DNA of 64,000 bases from Microcystis aeruginosa W13-11 (GCA_009995705.1 JAADBR010000004.1:22805-86804), one strand, 5' to 3'; shown: positions 8,086 to 16,418, counted from the stretch's first letter. Notes: generated by a model from the letters alone, not told the origin. A program made the numbers and translations.

Positions 8086-9378
8086 AGTTCGGGATGCTGA
8101 GTTATTGACTTTGCTTTGATAAAGTTTAAAACAACTTTGCATTACCTCTCGCGGCTTTCCTTGACTTTGCCTAACAAGAGAACTTATTTCCTCCTCGGTA
8201 AAAGTCACTCCTGTTTGACTTAGACGATGACTAACAAACTCTTTAATTTTAGCTTCATCCCATAATTTAATCGGAAATTGTTGACAAATTCCCTCGAAAG
8301 GTGAATCACCTCCTTTGTTATCAGGAAATAAAACATCAAGGGGACGATTAGCCGCTACTACTAATCTTAAAGGTGGATCGGGACGATTAGCCAACTCTCT
8401 TAATTGACTTCTAAGCTGATAGCTGAAATATTTTTGATTCATATTATCTACCACATCCAATAATAACAGGATTTTGTGTTTTTCTAATTCCCTAGTTAAT
8501 CTAGTTCCTTTGAGCGGTTTATCGTAATTCGCAGTTATACCAATCTGATTACATAATTCATAATAAAAGTCCTTATCTCCTGCTAATCCTTCTAAGTTTA
8601 GATATAAGGGTTGTCGATGACTAAGTAAATACTCCCTTGCTTGATGGTAAAGTCCCCAAAGCAGCGTGGTTTTTCCCGTTCCCCTTTCCCCGATAATAGC
8701 TGCACTACTGCCGGAATTTAAAACCTCAAAAATATCTTTAATTTCTTGTTCCCGTCCAAAAATCTGCTGAATTTCTTTAATACCTCCAGAAGTGGGTATA
8801 AAAGGATTATTCGCATTTTTTTGGGGTTGTAATTGCGGAAAATATTTAAAAATAGTCTGAACTGGAATCGCTCTTCCTCCTAAATCACTGTACTCATCTC
8901 TGGTTTTATTCACCACTCCGCACACTTTCCCCGTGCGTAAATTTAACAGCGGTGAACCACTAAAACCGGGTTGTACTTGCCCTAATTTAAACTTGATTAG
9001 GGGGTTTTCATCCCCGGTTAAACCTATATACTCAAAGTCACTAGGATCACCGTTCGGATAATCATTGGTATAGCCAAAAGTGTATAATTTATCTGTTAAT
9101 TGTAAATCTTGATCAAAATCGATATATTTGTGATCTAAAGGCGAGTTTAATTGTAAAAGAGCCAGATCGATCCCATCTAGATTCGGCAAGTTGATAATTT
9201 TGGCACTAGAAATTTGACCTTGCCAAATTATCTCGATAGTCTCCTGATTATCCCGCGCATCTTTCACCACATGAAGACAGGTCAAAATTAACCCTTGTCC
9301 CACAAAAAAGCCTGTTCCTGACCCATAGATTAACTTTAACCTGACAGTGTGCGAGGGTAGAGATTCCGGGGTAAGCAT
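8083..9378 (-). CDS. Trypsin-like protease fused to STAND/AAA ATPase
   Basis: 431 residues in two domains. The N-terminal part is a trypsin-fold serine protease with a complete triad in sequence context: His36 (ILTCLHVV), Asp71 (DGIDLALLQL) and Ser140 (QPGFSGSPLL). From about residue 205 an NTPase domain follows, with FGREQEI, Walker A GERGTGKTT (230-238) and Walker B KILLLLDVVD (about 302-311). There is no signal peptide or membrane segment, so it should act in the cytoplasm, unlike HtrA/Deg proteases. The Trypco1 gene lies nine bases upstream in the same direction. Trypsin-NTPase fusions with Trypco partners are described in NTP-dependent bacterial conflict systems. The target is unknown. 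Confidence 0.8.
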   Translation of the reverse strand: MLTPESLPSHTVRLKLIYGSGTGFFVGQGLILTCLHVVKDARDNQETIEIIWQGQISSAKIINLPNLDGIDLALLQLNSPLDHKYIDFDQDLQLTDKLYTFGYTNDYPNGDPSDFEYIGLTGDENPLIKFKLGQVQPGFSGSPLLNLRTGKVCGVVNKTRDEYSDLGGRAIPVQTIFKYFPQLQPQKNANNPFIPTSGGIKEIQQIFGREQEIKDIFEVLNSGSSAAIIGERGTGKTTLLWGLYHQAREYLLSHRQPLYLNLEGLAGDKDFYYELCNQIGITANYDKPLKGTRLTRELEKHKILLLLDVVDNMNQKYFSYQLRSQLRELANRPDPPLRLVVAANRPLDVLFPDNKGGDSPFEGICQQFPIKLWDEAKIKEFVSHRLSQTGVTFTEEEISSLVRQSQGKPREVMQSCFKLYQSKVNNSASRT

Positions 9379-9387
9379 TTAATCAAT

Positions 9388-9693
9388 TTATCCTCCCCAT
9401 TCCAGGGTAATTTTTAAATTTCCCTTTCCCTCACCTTCCACAATTAAAGCGGTTAGTTTACCAGATTTTACCCTGACTTCTACTCCAAATTCTACGGTAG
9501 CCTTTTTGGGTTTCACTTTATTGATCGTAGCAGCGATCGATTCGGTAATTGCCTCAATTGTATCAGCCACACTTTGAAAGTCAAATAATTGATCGGATAC
9601 TTCCCGTTCACCACCGAAACTTCTCGCTTCTACTAAGACGGTGACATTTTCTTTAACTTTAACTGAAATAATCTCAGATCTAGATTCTGGCAT
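9388..9693 (-). CDS. Trypco1 (trypsin-co-occurring domain 1) protein
   Basis: A 101-residue protein that matches the Trypco1 / CU044_2847 family: an N-terminal strand-rich part (VKVKENVTVLVEA), a central helix (VADTIEAITESIAATINKVK) and the characteristic end KKATVEFGVEVRVKSGKLTA. It begins with ATG at 9693 behind a good GGAGG site and is followed after nine bases by the trypsin-ATPase, so the two are almost surely one operon. The domain is thought to be a partner or regulator of the protease; the mechanism is not established. Confidence 0.8.
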   Translation of the reverse strand: MPESRSEIISVKVKENVTVLVEARSFGGEREVSDQLFDFQSVADTIEAITESIAATINKVKPKKATVEFGVEVRVKSGKLTALIVEGEGKGNLKITLEWGG

Positions 9694-9758
9694 AAGGCTC
9701 CTCCAATGACCCGTTTATGGTTTTCTCGATTGCTTCTCGGACAAACTTATAGCGGAAG

Positions 9759-9844
9759 TAAAAAGGCTTATATATATTTCGGCACGGATTCCCATTATAC
9801 TAGAAAGTATAAGTCAAATCGAGGGATTTTGTCAAGTCTTTTTT
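9759..9844. repeat. 86-bp exact direct repeat, copy 1
   Basis: This 86-bp stretch upstream of the Trypco1 gene is repeated without a mismatch at 10712-10797, in the same orientation. It holds an AT-rich stretch (GGCTTATATATATTTCGG) and a small inverted repeat (TATACTAGAAAGTATA). Its place just upstream of the operon suggests it contains the promoter region, possibly with an operator at the inverted repeat. Confidence 0.9.
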
Positions 9845-9988
9845 AGTATTAATCTATTTGTGTTATGCAATAGAGGGGGTTATAAGGAATAAAACCCCTA
9901 TAGAGACAGACATTGCTGCGATTTTTGTCAATTGTTTCCGCTCTAGAACGAACTAATAAATTAAGTCTCTTGCCAGATCAGGATTTAG

Positions 9989-10240
9989 TCAATTTATGCC
10001 CCTATATCGAACCATACCAAGTAACGAGGAACCTTCTTTTTCCTCTTCTTCAATCGCCGATTTCGGGACAATGACGACGTTAACCGATTCTTCTACTTCG
10101 TTGAATAGTTCTAAAACATATCCTTCCTCACCCCCCTTCGGATGGGCAACTATATCGACAAGAATCGCCGAATCACCCTGCTTAAGATTGTATTCGGGAA
10201 CGTCGCGGGCTAGGGTCACTTCTTCGTATAGTTGCGCCAT
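9989..10240 (-). CDS. DUF4926-family small protein
   Basis: An 83-residue protein whose opening (LYEEVTLARDVPEYNLKQGD, then AILVDIVAHPKGGEEGYVLE) is the DUF4926 signature. It starts at ATG 10240, three bases after the stop of the DUF6883 frame on the same strand, so the pair is co-transcribed. DUF4926 genes are often found next to DUF6883 genes in cyanobacteria and have been considered toxin-antitoxin-like, without firm proof. Function unknown. Confidence 0.75.
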   Translation of the reverse strand: MAQLYEEVTLARDVPEYNLKQGDSAILVDIVAHPKGGEEGYVLELFNEVEESVNVVIVPKSAIEEEEKEGSSLLGMVRYRGIN

Positions 10241-10243
10241 GGT

Positions 10244-10609
10244 TTATTTTTCCTTTCGGGGTTTGAGGGTGATAAATTGAAATTGATGATCTAGGTTTCG
10301 TTTTAGCCAAATCGTGACAACGGATAGGGGAACTTGATTACTGCTGATTAATTCCCCCTCGACTCTATAGAAGGTTCCGTATTCGTTGGTAAGATCTTCG
10401 ATGGCGGGATTGGTTTGAATTAGTTGGATGAGGGCGGTTTTTAGTGCATCGGGATTAGCGAGGGTAAAGCCAGCGCGGGCGAGGTATTTTGATTTGTCAT
10501 CTTTGGGGCGAAATTTGAGGAGATATTTAGTTATTTTATCATCGGGAATTAGGGAGTCGCTAGGCAGGTATATCGGATCGAGAGAATTTTGTTTGATTTT
10601 ACCTTGAAT
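10244..10609 (-). CDS. DUF6883-family protein, start codon unclear
   Basis: An uninterrupted frame of 121 codons reads YLPSDSLIPDDKITKYLLKF ... KYLARAGFTLANPDALK ... EYGTFYRVEGELI, which I recognise as DUF6883. It ends three bases before the DUF4926 start. No ATG, GTG or TTG exists between the stop at 10610-10612 and the conserved core; only ATT, ATA and CTG are possible starts. Either a non-standard start is used or the start was lost by mutation and the gene is dead. A degraded copy of part of it lies at 24416-24525. Confidence 0.6.
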   Translation of the reverse strand: MQGKIKQNSLDPIYLPSDSLIPDDKITKYLLKFRPKDDKSKYLARAGFTLANPDALKTALIQLIQTNPAIEDLTNEYGTFYRVEGELISSNQVPLSVVTIWLKRNLDHQFQFITLKPRKEK

Positions 10610-10667
10610 TTAAGTTTTAATATCGATTAACTGATCAAGTGTATTAATTGATATTGTTTCAAGTTTT

Positions 10668-10797
10668 TTTTGGGGTTGTAATTGCAGAAAGTTTTTTGAA
10701 ATAGTCCAGACTAAAAAGGCTTATATATATTTCGGCACGGATTCCCATTATACTAGAAAGTATAAGTCAAATCGAGGGATTTTGTCAAGTCTTTTTT
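10668..10797. repeat. Remnant of a second trypsin/Trypco1 unit plus 86-bp repeat copy 2
   Basis: Bases 10668-10711 (TTTTTTGGGGTTGTAATTGC and following) resemble 8817-8863 inside the trypsin-ATPase gene. Immediately after, 10712-10797 is identical to 9759-9844, the upstream region of the Trypco1 gene. In the intact unit these two pieces are about 900 bp apart. This is best explained by a second copy of the whole unit that lost its interior by deletion. Confidence 0.7.
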
Positions 10798-10880
10798 GCC
10801 ATTAATCTATATAATTGTCGGGCTGCTCACCAGTCATTGTCCTGAAAAAAATTATGCCCTAGTTTGTTAAACAAGCATAT

Positions 10881-11120
10881 ATGCAGCGTTTAATCAAGTC
10901 AGTCCCGATGAAAAAATTTTCACCCCCACAGATGAAAGAGGTTTCTTTCCCTACACCCCACACCCTACACCCTCTTTCAAGACAGGACGGGAGGCAAAAA
11001 GGGAATTATTGGACAGAAAGAGGCGATGGGATGTTATTATTTAAAACCGATTCCCCGGAAGCAGCCGAATCGATCATCGGGCAGCATCCCCTAGCGAATA
11101 GTAGTGGAATAGGCTATTAA
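10881..11120 (+). CDS. Short unrecognised reading frame before panC-cmk
   Basis: A 79-codon frame from ATG 10881. The first half is low-complexity and includes the CACCCCACACCCTACACCC tract common between Microcystis genes. The second half (GDGMLLFKTDSPEAAESIIG) is protein-like and faintly recalls YciI-type small domains. It ends just before the ribosome site of panC-cmk. It may be the tail of a decayed gene rather than a working one. Confidence 0.25.
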   Translation: MQRLIKSVPMKKFSPPQMKEVSFPTPHTLHPLSRQDGRQKGNYWTERGDGMLLFKTDSPEAAESIIGQHPLANSSGIGY

Positions 11121-11133
11121 AGGAGTGAACCCT

Positions 11134-12681
11134 GTGCAAATATTCACAACAATCCCCGGTTTACGCACTTTTTTGGCTGATTATCGCCATGATCATAGTA
11201 TTGCCCTCGTGCCAACCATGGGCGCTCTCCATAAAGGTCATGCTAGTCTAATTCGACGCGCAGTGACGGAAGCGGAGGTAACTGTGGTCAGTATTTTTGT
11301 TAATCCTCTACAATTTGGCCCCACAGAGGATTTTTCTCGCTATCCCCGCAGCCTTGACAGCGATCGCCAATTGTGTGAATCTTTGGGAGTTGCTGCTATT
11401 TTTGCTCCCAGTGCGGAAACTTTAGGAATTGGTGATTCTGAGGAGATAACCGCAGTTGTTCCCCCGATTTCTCTGACTAGCGGGTTATGTGGTGCTTTTC
11501 GTCCGGGACATTTTCAGGGAGTAGCCACAATTGTCACGCGGTTGTTTAATATTATTGCACCGACGATCGCCTATTTTGGCGAAAAGGATGCCCAACAGTT
11601 AGCGATTATCCGACAATTAGTCAGGGATTTAAATTTAGCGATCGAGATTCGCGCTTGTGCTACAGTGCGAGAAACATCGGGATTAGCAGTTAGTTCTCGC
11701 AATCAGTATCTATCGGCCACAGAAAGGGAAAAAGCGACAATTATCGCCCAAAGTTTGCAATTAGCTCTCGAAAGTTTTCGTTTAGGGGAAAGACAAAGGG
11801 AAAAATTACTGGCTATTGTGCAAAAAAATCTCGACAGAGTAGCAGAATTTCGCTGTCAGTATCTGGATTTAGTCCATCCCCAGAGTTTACAACCGATCGA
11901 GCAGATCGAGACAGAGGGCTTGTTAGCGATCGCTGGATCGATCGGTCAAACCCGTTTAATTGATAATATTATCTTGCGTCAACGTCGGGCAGTTATCGCT
12001 ATTGATGGGCCTGCTGGAGCGGGAAAATCGACGGTAACGCGCTTAGTAGCCGAAAAATTGGGGTTAACCTATCTCGATACCGGTGCGATGTATCGCGCGG
12101 TGACATGGTTAGTGGTGAATTCCGGTCTGGATTTGTCCGCAGAAGCGGCCATCGCCGAGTTATTATCTTTAGCGAAGATAGAAATAATCCCGGCCGATAG
12201 TCCCGAAAATGTGACTATAGTGAAGATTAATGGGCAGGATGTGACTTTAGAGATTCGCTCTCCCGCAATTACCTCGCAAGTGTCCAGAATTGCCGCTCAA
12301 AAAGCGGTGAGACAGCAGTTAGTCACCCTGCAAAGACAACTGGGAATGTCAGGGGGAATAGTTGTGGAAGGTCGAGATATTGGTACTAATGTTTTTACAG
12401 AAGCGGAATTAAAGATTTTCTTGACAGCGACATCCGAAGAAAGAGCGAGAAGGAGATTAAAAGACTTAGAAGCGCAGGGAAATGGTGGGATTAGTCTCGC
12501 AGAATTAACCCAAGAGATTGAAAAAAGGGATTATTTGGATAGTAATCGCTCCCTAGCACCCCTGCGAAAAGCCACAGATGCGATCGAAGTTAATACCGAT
12601 CATCTCACTATTACAGAAGTCACGGAAAAAATCATTGCTCTTTATCATCAAGGAGAAGAAAATCAATGGAGAAGCCTCTAG
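11134..12681 (+). CDS. panC/cmk: Bifunctional pantoate-beta-alanine ligase / cytidylate kinase
   Basis: A 515-residue fusion typical of cyanobacteria. Residues 1-280 are PanC: VPTMGALHKGHASLIRRA holds the HIGH-like nucleotide site, with FVNPLQFGPTEDFSRYPR and SSRNQYLS following. It joins pantoate and beta-alanine in pantothenate/CoA synthesis. Residues from about 288 are cytidylate kinase: IAIDGPAGAGKSTVTR is the P-loop and VVEGRDIGTNVF the NMP-binding block. The start is GTG at 11134, eight bases after AGGAG; the GTG at 11125 overlaps that site and is unlikely. The end overlaps the next PIN gene by 16 bases. Confidence 0.95.
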   Translation: MQIFTTIPGLRTFLADYRHDHSIALVPTMGALHKGHASLIRRAVTEAEVTVVSIFVNPLQFGPTEDFSRYPRSLDSDRQLCESLGVAAIFAPSAETLGIGDSEEITAVVPPISLTSGLCGAFRPGHFQGVATIVTRLFNIIAPTIAYFGEKDAQQLAIIRQLVRDLNLAIEIRACATVRETSGLAVSSRNQYLSATEREKATIIAQSLQLALESFRLGERQREKLLAIVQKNLDRVAEFRCQYLDLVHPQSLQPIEQIETEGLLAIAGSIGQTRLIDNIILRQRRAVIAIDGPAGAGKSTVTRLVAEKLGLTYLDTGAMYRAVTWLVVNSGLDLSAEAAIAELLSLAKIEIIPADSPENVTIVKINGQDVTLEIRSPAITSQVSRIAAQKAVRQQLVTLQRQLGMSGGIVVEGRDIGTNVFTEAELKIFLTATSEERARRRLKDLEAQGNGGISLAELTQEIEKRDYLDSNRSLAPLRKATDAIEVNTDHLTITEVTEKIIALYHQGEENQWRSL

Positions 12682-13100
12682 TTTTTTTAGATACTGATGT
12701 TTTGATTTCTTATCTACGAGGAGATCTTGCCAGTGTGCATTTATTTGATCGAGAAATACTCGATCGCGTTTGTCTTGCTATTAATGCGATCGTTTTACAA
12801 GAGTTATTATTTTTGGCAGAAGTTCGTAATCATCCTGAAATAGTCGATCGGATTCAAGAAAAGGTGACTATCTTGGATTTTGATTTAGTAAAACTTGATC
12901 AATATTGGCAAAATGCTAGAGATATTCGCAATATTTTGGTACACTCGAATGATGTTTTAATTTTAAGTAGTGCCGCTAATTGTGATTATTTAGTTACCTA
13001 TGATAAAAAACTTAAAAAAGCCTCTAGTTATCTATATAACTCTAAACCGATGGTAGTAACACCTGAAGAATTATTAGCTCAACTTGAAAGTAAAGTTTAG
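12666..13100 (+). CDS. PIN-domain protein (toxin-like RNase)
   Basis: 144 residues with the PIN acidic set: Asp9 and Asp11 in VFLDTDVLISYL, Glu about 47 in LQELLFLAE, and the late SNDVLILSSA and VTYDKKL aspartates. PIN proteins of this kind are Mg-dependent RNases and usually VapC-like toxins. The start has AAGGAG eight bases before ATG and overlaps panC-cmk by 16 bases, so it is translated from the same transcript. No antitoxin gene is adjacent; the next gene is a second PIN protein. Confidence 0.8.
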   Translation: MEKPLVFLDTDVLISYLRGDLASVHLFDREILDRVCLAINAIVLQELLFLAEVRNHPEIVDRIQEKVTILDFDLVKLDQYWQNARDIRNILVHSNDVLILSSAANCDYLVTYDKKLKKASSYLYNSKPMVVTPEELLAQLESKV

Positions 13101-13117
13101 TGTAAAGGTTGACAAAA

Positions 13118-13669
13118 TTGAAAATCTATTTAGATACAGGTGTTTTTATTGATTACCTGAGTCCCTTGATCTTGGGAGGAATAAATTTACGTCCTACAAA
13201 TCGCCGTGGTCGCACTCCTGCTCAACTATCTCAAGATGCCGAAAGTGTACTTAAAAAAATCGCTTCTTCACACTTAGCAGCAACATCCAGTCTGACCTAC
13301 TATGAAGTCGAAGAAGCACTATTTAAGCAATTTACTTCTGTGACTATAGGGATGGAAAATGCTAGTAACTTTAGGGTTTTAGCTGCTCGTTCAATTGTAG
13401 TGCAAACTTTTAATGTAGTGAGGTTTTTCGGAATCACTGCTCTCGATCTTACTTCTACAATCGTAGAATTACAATTAAATTGTTTGGAACTACAAATGAG
13501 AGGTATTAGAGCTGCTGATGCGCTCCATGTAGCGACGGCTATTCACTTTAACGCAGAAGTATTTATTTCAGTAGATGAAGATTTGCTGAAACTCAATACA
13601 TTAATTACTAATAATCAAGGAAATGCTATTAATTTTTGTGATACTGATACGGCTTTGTTACTTATATAA
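13118..13669 (+). CDS. Second PIN-domain protein
   Basis: About 183 residues, PIN fold: KIYLDTGVFIDYL at the start, YYEVEEALF with the second acidic residue, and GIRAADALHVATAIHFNAEV with the third, followed by FISVDEDLLKL. TTG at 13118 is preferred to TTG at 13109, since AAAGG abuts the latter and lies nine bases before the former. It follows the first PIN gene by 17 bases. The insert RPTNRRGRTPAQLSQDAESV after the first strand is longer than in typical VapC. No antitoxin is visible. Confidence 0.75.
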   Translation: MKIYLDTGVFIDYLSPLILGGINLRPTNRRGRTPAQLSQDAESVLKKIASSHLAATSSLTYYEVEEALFKQFTSVTIGMENASNFRVLAARSIVVQTFNVVRFFGITALDLTSTIVELQLNCLELQMRGIRAADALHVATAIHFNAEVFISVDEDLLKLNTLITNNQGNAINFCDTDTALLLI

Positions 13670-13731
13670 TTTTATCAAGTTTGTTTGGGTTCCCTAATGT
13701 AAATTCTAGGTGATAATCATCACAAAAACTT

Positions 13732-15555
13732 ATGCTTATAAATTCCCTTACTATCAAATCTATCTGTTTAACGGTAACTTCCTTGATAATTATCGGCAGT
13801 CCAGCTATATCTTTAGCCGATCATAGATCACCAATAACTTTAGCTTCTCGGGATTTATCAAACCAGCAACAGGGAAAAAAAATTATTCTTAATGGTCGTT
13901 CTTTGCCCGTTTCTTGGCGACAGTGGACAGCAGCAAATAGTACCAGAATCGCCATGGGTGACACGGGAGCAAGACAATTATTTGGCATGGATTTTCTTAG
14001 CACAAATGATCCAAAAAAGCAACCGATCAACTGGTTTAATTTACAAACTTTATCAGCTAATTTGATCGATTCTGATCGCTGGCTAGATGTTACAGATATT
14101 TTACTAAAAACGGGGGCAACAACCACTATTAATGGTGATAGTTTAACTATTAACTTTCCTGCTCCTCAGATTGAAGATATTCAGCTAGAAAATTATGGAG
14201 CAGTACAAAGGATTATTATTCAACTCGATCGCCCGACCTTTTGGCAAGTTAGTCAAGCAAAAAATGAAGCAGTGATTACCCTAGAAGGAAATGCCCAGCA
14301 ATCGCTCATCTCTAGGTTTCAACCCCAAACTATCAGCAACAGTAACCAAAATAACGATGAAGATGATCTAGGCAACTCCAATAATAACTTACCCACTCAG
14401 ATCACTGCCTTAGAAAATAATGGGGTGATTAGTCGTTTAAAAATTAACCTTCCCACTGCCTACGGATTAAAGATCAGCAGTGTGGATAATCCTCCCCGAA
14501 TTATCATTGATTCTCGTCCCGATGCTATGGATGAAAAGCGCATTGTTTGGCAACCCGGGTTAATCTGGAATCAAAAATATATCCAGTTAGATCAAGATTG
14601 GTTTCCCGTGACTTGGTTAGAAATCGATCCTAAAAATCCTCAGATAACTATTAAACCAATCACCGCTAATTCCACCTCAATGCGCGGCACTAATCCTCTG
14701 ATCACGATTAATAGCGAAAGTAACGCAGTAGCGATGATTAATGGCGGCTTTTTTAATCGTAATAATCAGTTACCTTTGGGGGCAATTCGTGTGGATGGCA
14801 AATGGTTATCCGGACCAATTTTAAACCGAGGAGCGATCGCATGGGATAATCGTGGTAAAATCAGGATCGATCGCCTCAGTTTAGAGGAAACTCTCATTAC
14901 TGCCACCGGACAACGTTTTCCCCTAACCCAGTTGAATAGTGCCTTTGTAGCAGCCGGCTGCAGTCGTTATACTCGTGATTGGGGAAATAATTATCATCCC
15001 CTCACCGAGCGCGAAACCGGGTTAGTCGTGCAAGGCGATCGCATAACAGAGAAATTAAATAATCTTTTGCCACAGGATAGTATAAATATACCGGAAAATG
15101 GCTATTTAGTCATCTGCCGAAAGACAGATATTAATTTAAAGATTGGTGAGACAGTCAACCTCGATAGCGTCACCCTACCGGGAGATTTTGCTAATTATCC
15201 CCAGATTTTAGGTGCTGGTCCCCTATTATTGCAGAATGGGCGCATAGTTTTAGATGGAAGTGCCGAAAAATTTAGTCCGGCATTCCAAAATCAACAAGCT
15301 TCCCGCAGTGCGATCGCAGTTAGTCAAGAGGGAAAAATTTTGCTAGTTGCTATCCATAACCGCGTCGGGGGAAGGGGGGCAACTTTAGGGGAATTAGCCC
15401 GAATTTTGCTGTTAATGGCAGCAAAAGACGGTTTAAACCTAGATGGGGGTAGTTCCACTGGAATAACCTTGGGGGGTTATCTGCTCGATCGCTCTGCCGT
15501 TACCGCAGCAAAAGTCCATAATGGAATAGGAATATTTTTATCCCCGTCTCCTTGA
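13732..15555 (+). CDS. Secreted NAGPA-like phosphodiester glycosidase family protein
   Basis: 607 residues with an N-terminal signal peptide (SICLTVTSLIIIGSPAISLA). The middle has two AMIN-like beta segments (QLENYGAVQRIIIQLDRPTF and similar), a fold that binds cell-wall or polysaccharide. The C-terminal third is the NAGPA/DUF2233 domain, with VAMINGGFFNR, GAIRVDGKWLSGPILNRGAI and the closing DGLNLDGGSSTGITL. Family members cleave phosphodiester-linked sugars, perhaps in wall or exopolysaccharide turnover. A serine- and asparagine-rich linker separates the parts. It is followed at once by the phasin-like gene. Confidence 0.8.
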   Translation: MLINSLTIKSICLTVTSLIIIGSPAISLADHRSPITLASRDLSNQQQGKKIILNGRSLPVSWRQWTAANSTRIAMGDTGARQLFGMDFLSTNDPKKQPINWFNLQTLSANLIDSDRWLDVTDILLKTGATTTINGDSLTINFPAPQIEDIQLENYGAVQRIIIQLDRPTFWQVSQAKNEAVITLEGNAQQSLISRFQPQTISNSNQNNDEDDLGNSNNNLPTQITALENNGVISRLKINLPTAYGLKISSVDNPPRIIIDSRPDAMDEKRIVWQPGLIWNQKYIQLDQDWFPVTWLEIDPKNPQITIKPITANSTSMRGTNPLITINSESNAVAMINGGFFNRNNQLPLGAIRVDGKWLSGPILNRGAIAWDNRGKIRIDRLSLEETLITATGQRFPLTQLNSAFVAAGCSRYTRDWGNNYHPLTERETGLVVQGDRITEKLNNLLPQDSINIPENGYLVICRKTDINLKIGETVNLDSVTLPGDFANYPQILGAGPLLLQNGRIVLDGSAEKFSPAFQNQQASRSAIAVSQEGKILLVAIHNRVGGRGATLGELARILLLMAAKDGLNLDGGSSTGITLGGYLLDRSAVTAAKVHNGIGIFLSPSP

Positions 15556-15569
15556 AAGGTGTGAAAACA

Positions 15570-15893
15570 ATGGATAATAGCGACTGGATTAAACAATTGC
15601 TGCTGATGGGTATTGGCACTACTTCCATGGTGGCAGAAAAGATCAAAGAAGTGAGCGACGAATTAGTCAAAGACGGTAAAATCAATTCCGATCAGGCTAA
15701 AAACTTTGTCGATGATCTGATGACACAGATGAAGTCTGAACAGGGGAGCTTCGAGAATAACTTAGAACGCTATATTCGCCAGATTTTGCAGGATTTAGGG
15801 GTTCCCCGACAATCGGAAATGGACGAACTGCGGGGAAGGATTGATCGATTAGAACGACAGGTGAGAGACTTAGAGAATAAACTCTGGCGTTAG
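15570..15893 (+). CDS. Phasin-like small coiled-coil protein
   Basis: 107 residues. The N-terminal helix (MGIGTTSMVAEKIKEVSDEL) and the heptad-rich C-terminus (ELRGRIDRLERQVRDLENKL) match the polyhydroxyalkanoate-granule-associated / phasin superfamily as found in cyanobacteria. ATG at 15570 is preferred to the TTG at 15552, since AAAGG lies just before it. No PHA synthase gene is nearby, so a role on granules is not shown and a general coiled-coil function is possible. The FKBP gene starts six bases later. Confidence 0.6.
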   Translation: MDNSDWIKQLLLMGIGTTSMVAEKIKEVSDELVKDGKINSDQAKNFVDDLMTQMKSEQGSFENNLERYIRQILQDLGVPRQSEMDELRGRIDRLERQVRDLENKLWR

Positions 15894-15899
15894 GGAACT

Positions 15900-16418
15900 A
15901 TGAAATCAATGCGCGAAATCTTGCTCAGTTTTGCTATTATTGCGGTTTGTGGCTTATTTTTAATCGTTGCTTCCCTCTTTGGTGGAGGGGAAAAAACCAA
16001 TGCGATTGCCGCAGAAATCGAGCCACCCGCTATCACTCAAACTATTAATAAGGAAATCATCTCCATGGATTTAGATCAAGCAGTCACCACCGATTCGGGA
16101 CTAAAATACATCGATATCGTGGAAGGAACTGCAGAAAGTCCTCAAAAAGGTCAAAAAGTGATTGTTCACTACACGGGAACCCTGACAGACGGCAAAAAAT
16201 TCGATAGTTCTAAGGATCGCAATCAACCTTTTACCTTTACCATTGGAGTTGGTCAAGTGATCAAAGGATGGGATGAAGGAGTCGCATCGATGAAAGTCGG
16301 TGGGCAGCGTACCTTAATTATCCCCCCAGAATTAGGTTATGGTGCGCGGGGTGCGGGTGGGGTGATTCCCCCCAACGCGACTTTACTTTTCGATGTGGAA
16401 TTGTTGGGAGTCAAATAA
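15900..16418 (+). CDS. FKBP-type peptidyl-prolyl isomerase, membrane-anchored
   Basis: 172 residues. A hydrophobic N-terminal segment (SFAIIAVCGLFLIVASLFGG) is a signal anchor or signal peptide, so the enzyme works outside the cytoplasm or in the thylakoid lumen. The FKBP domain spans about 65-172: VIVHYTGTLTDGKKFDSS, FTIGVGQVIKGWDEGV, and PPELGYGARGAGGVIPPNAT with the usual aromatic pocket residues. It catalyses proline cis-trans isomerisation during folding. It is co-directional with the phasin-like gene and is closed by a clear terminator. Confidence 0.9.
   Translation: MKSMREILLSFAIIAVCGLFLIVASLFGGGEKTNAIAAEIEPPAITQTINKEIISMDLDQAVTTDSGLKYIDIVEGTAESPQKGQKVIVHYTGTLTDGKKFDSSKDRNQPFTFTIGVGQVIKGWDEGVASMKVGGQRTLIIPPELGYGARGAGGVIPPNATLLFDVELLGVK

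Noticed and set aside
8083..9378. HtrA/Deg housekeeping protease
   Set aside because: No signal peptide, no PDZ domain, and a nucleotide-binding domain follows the protease part.
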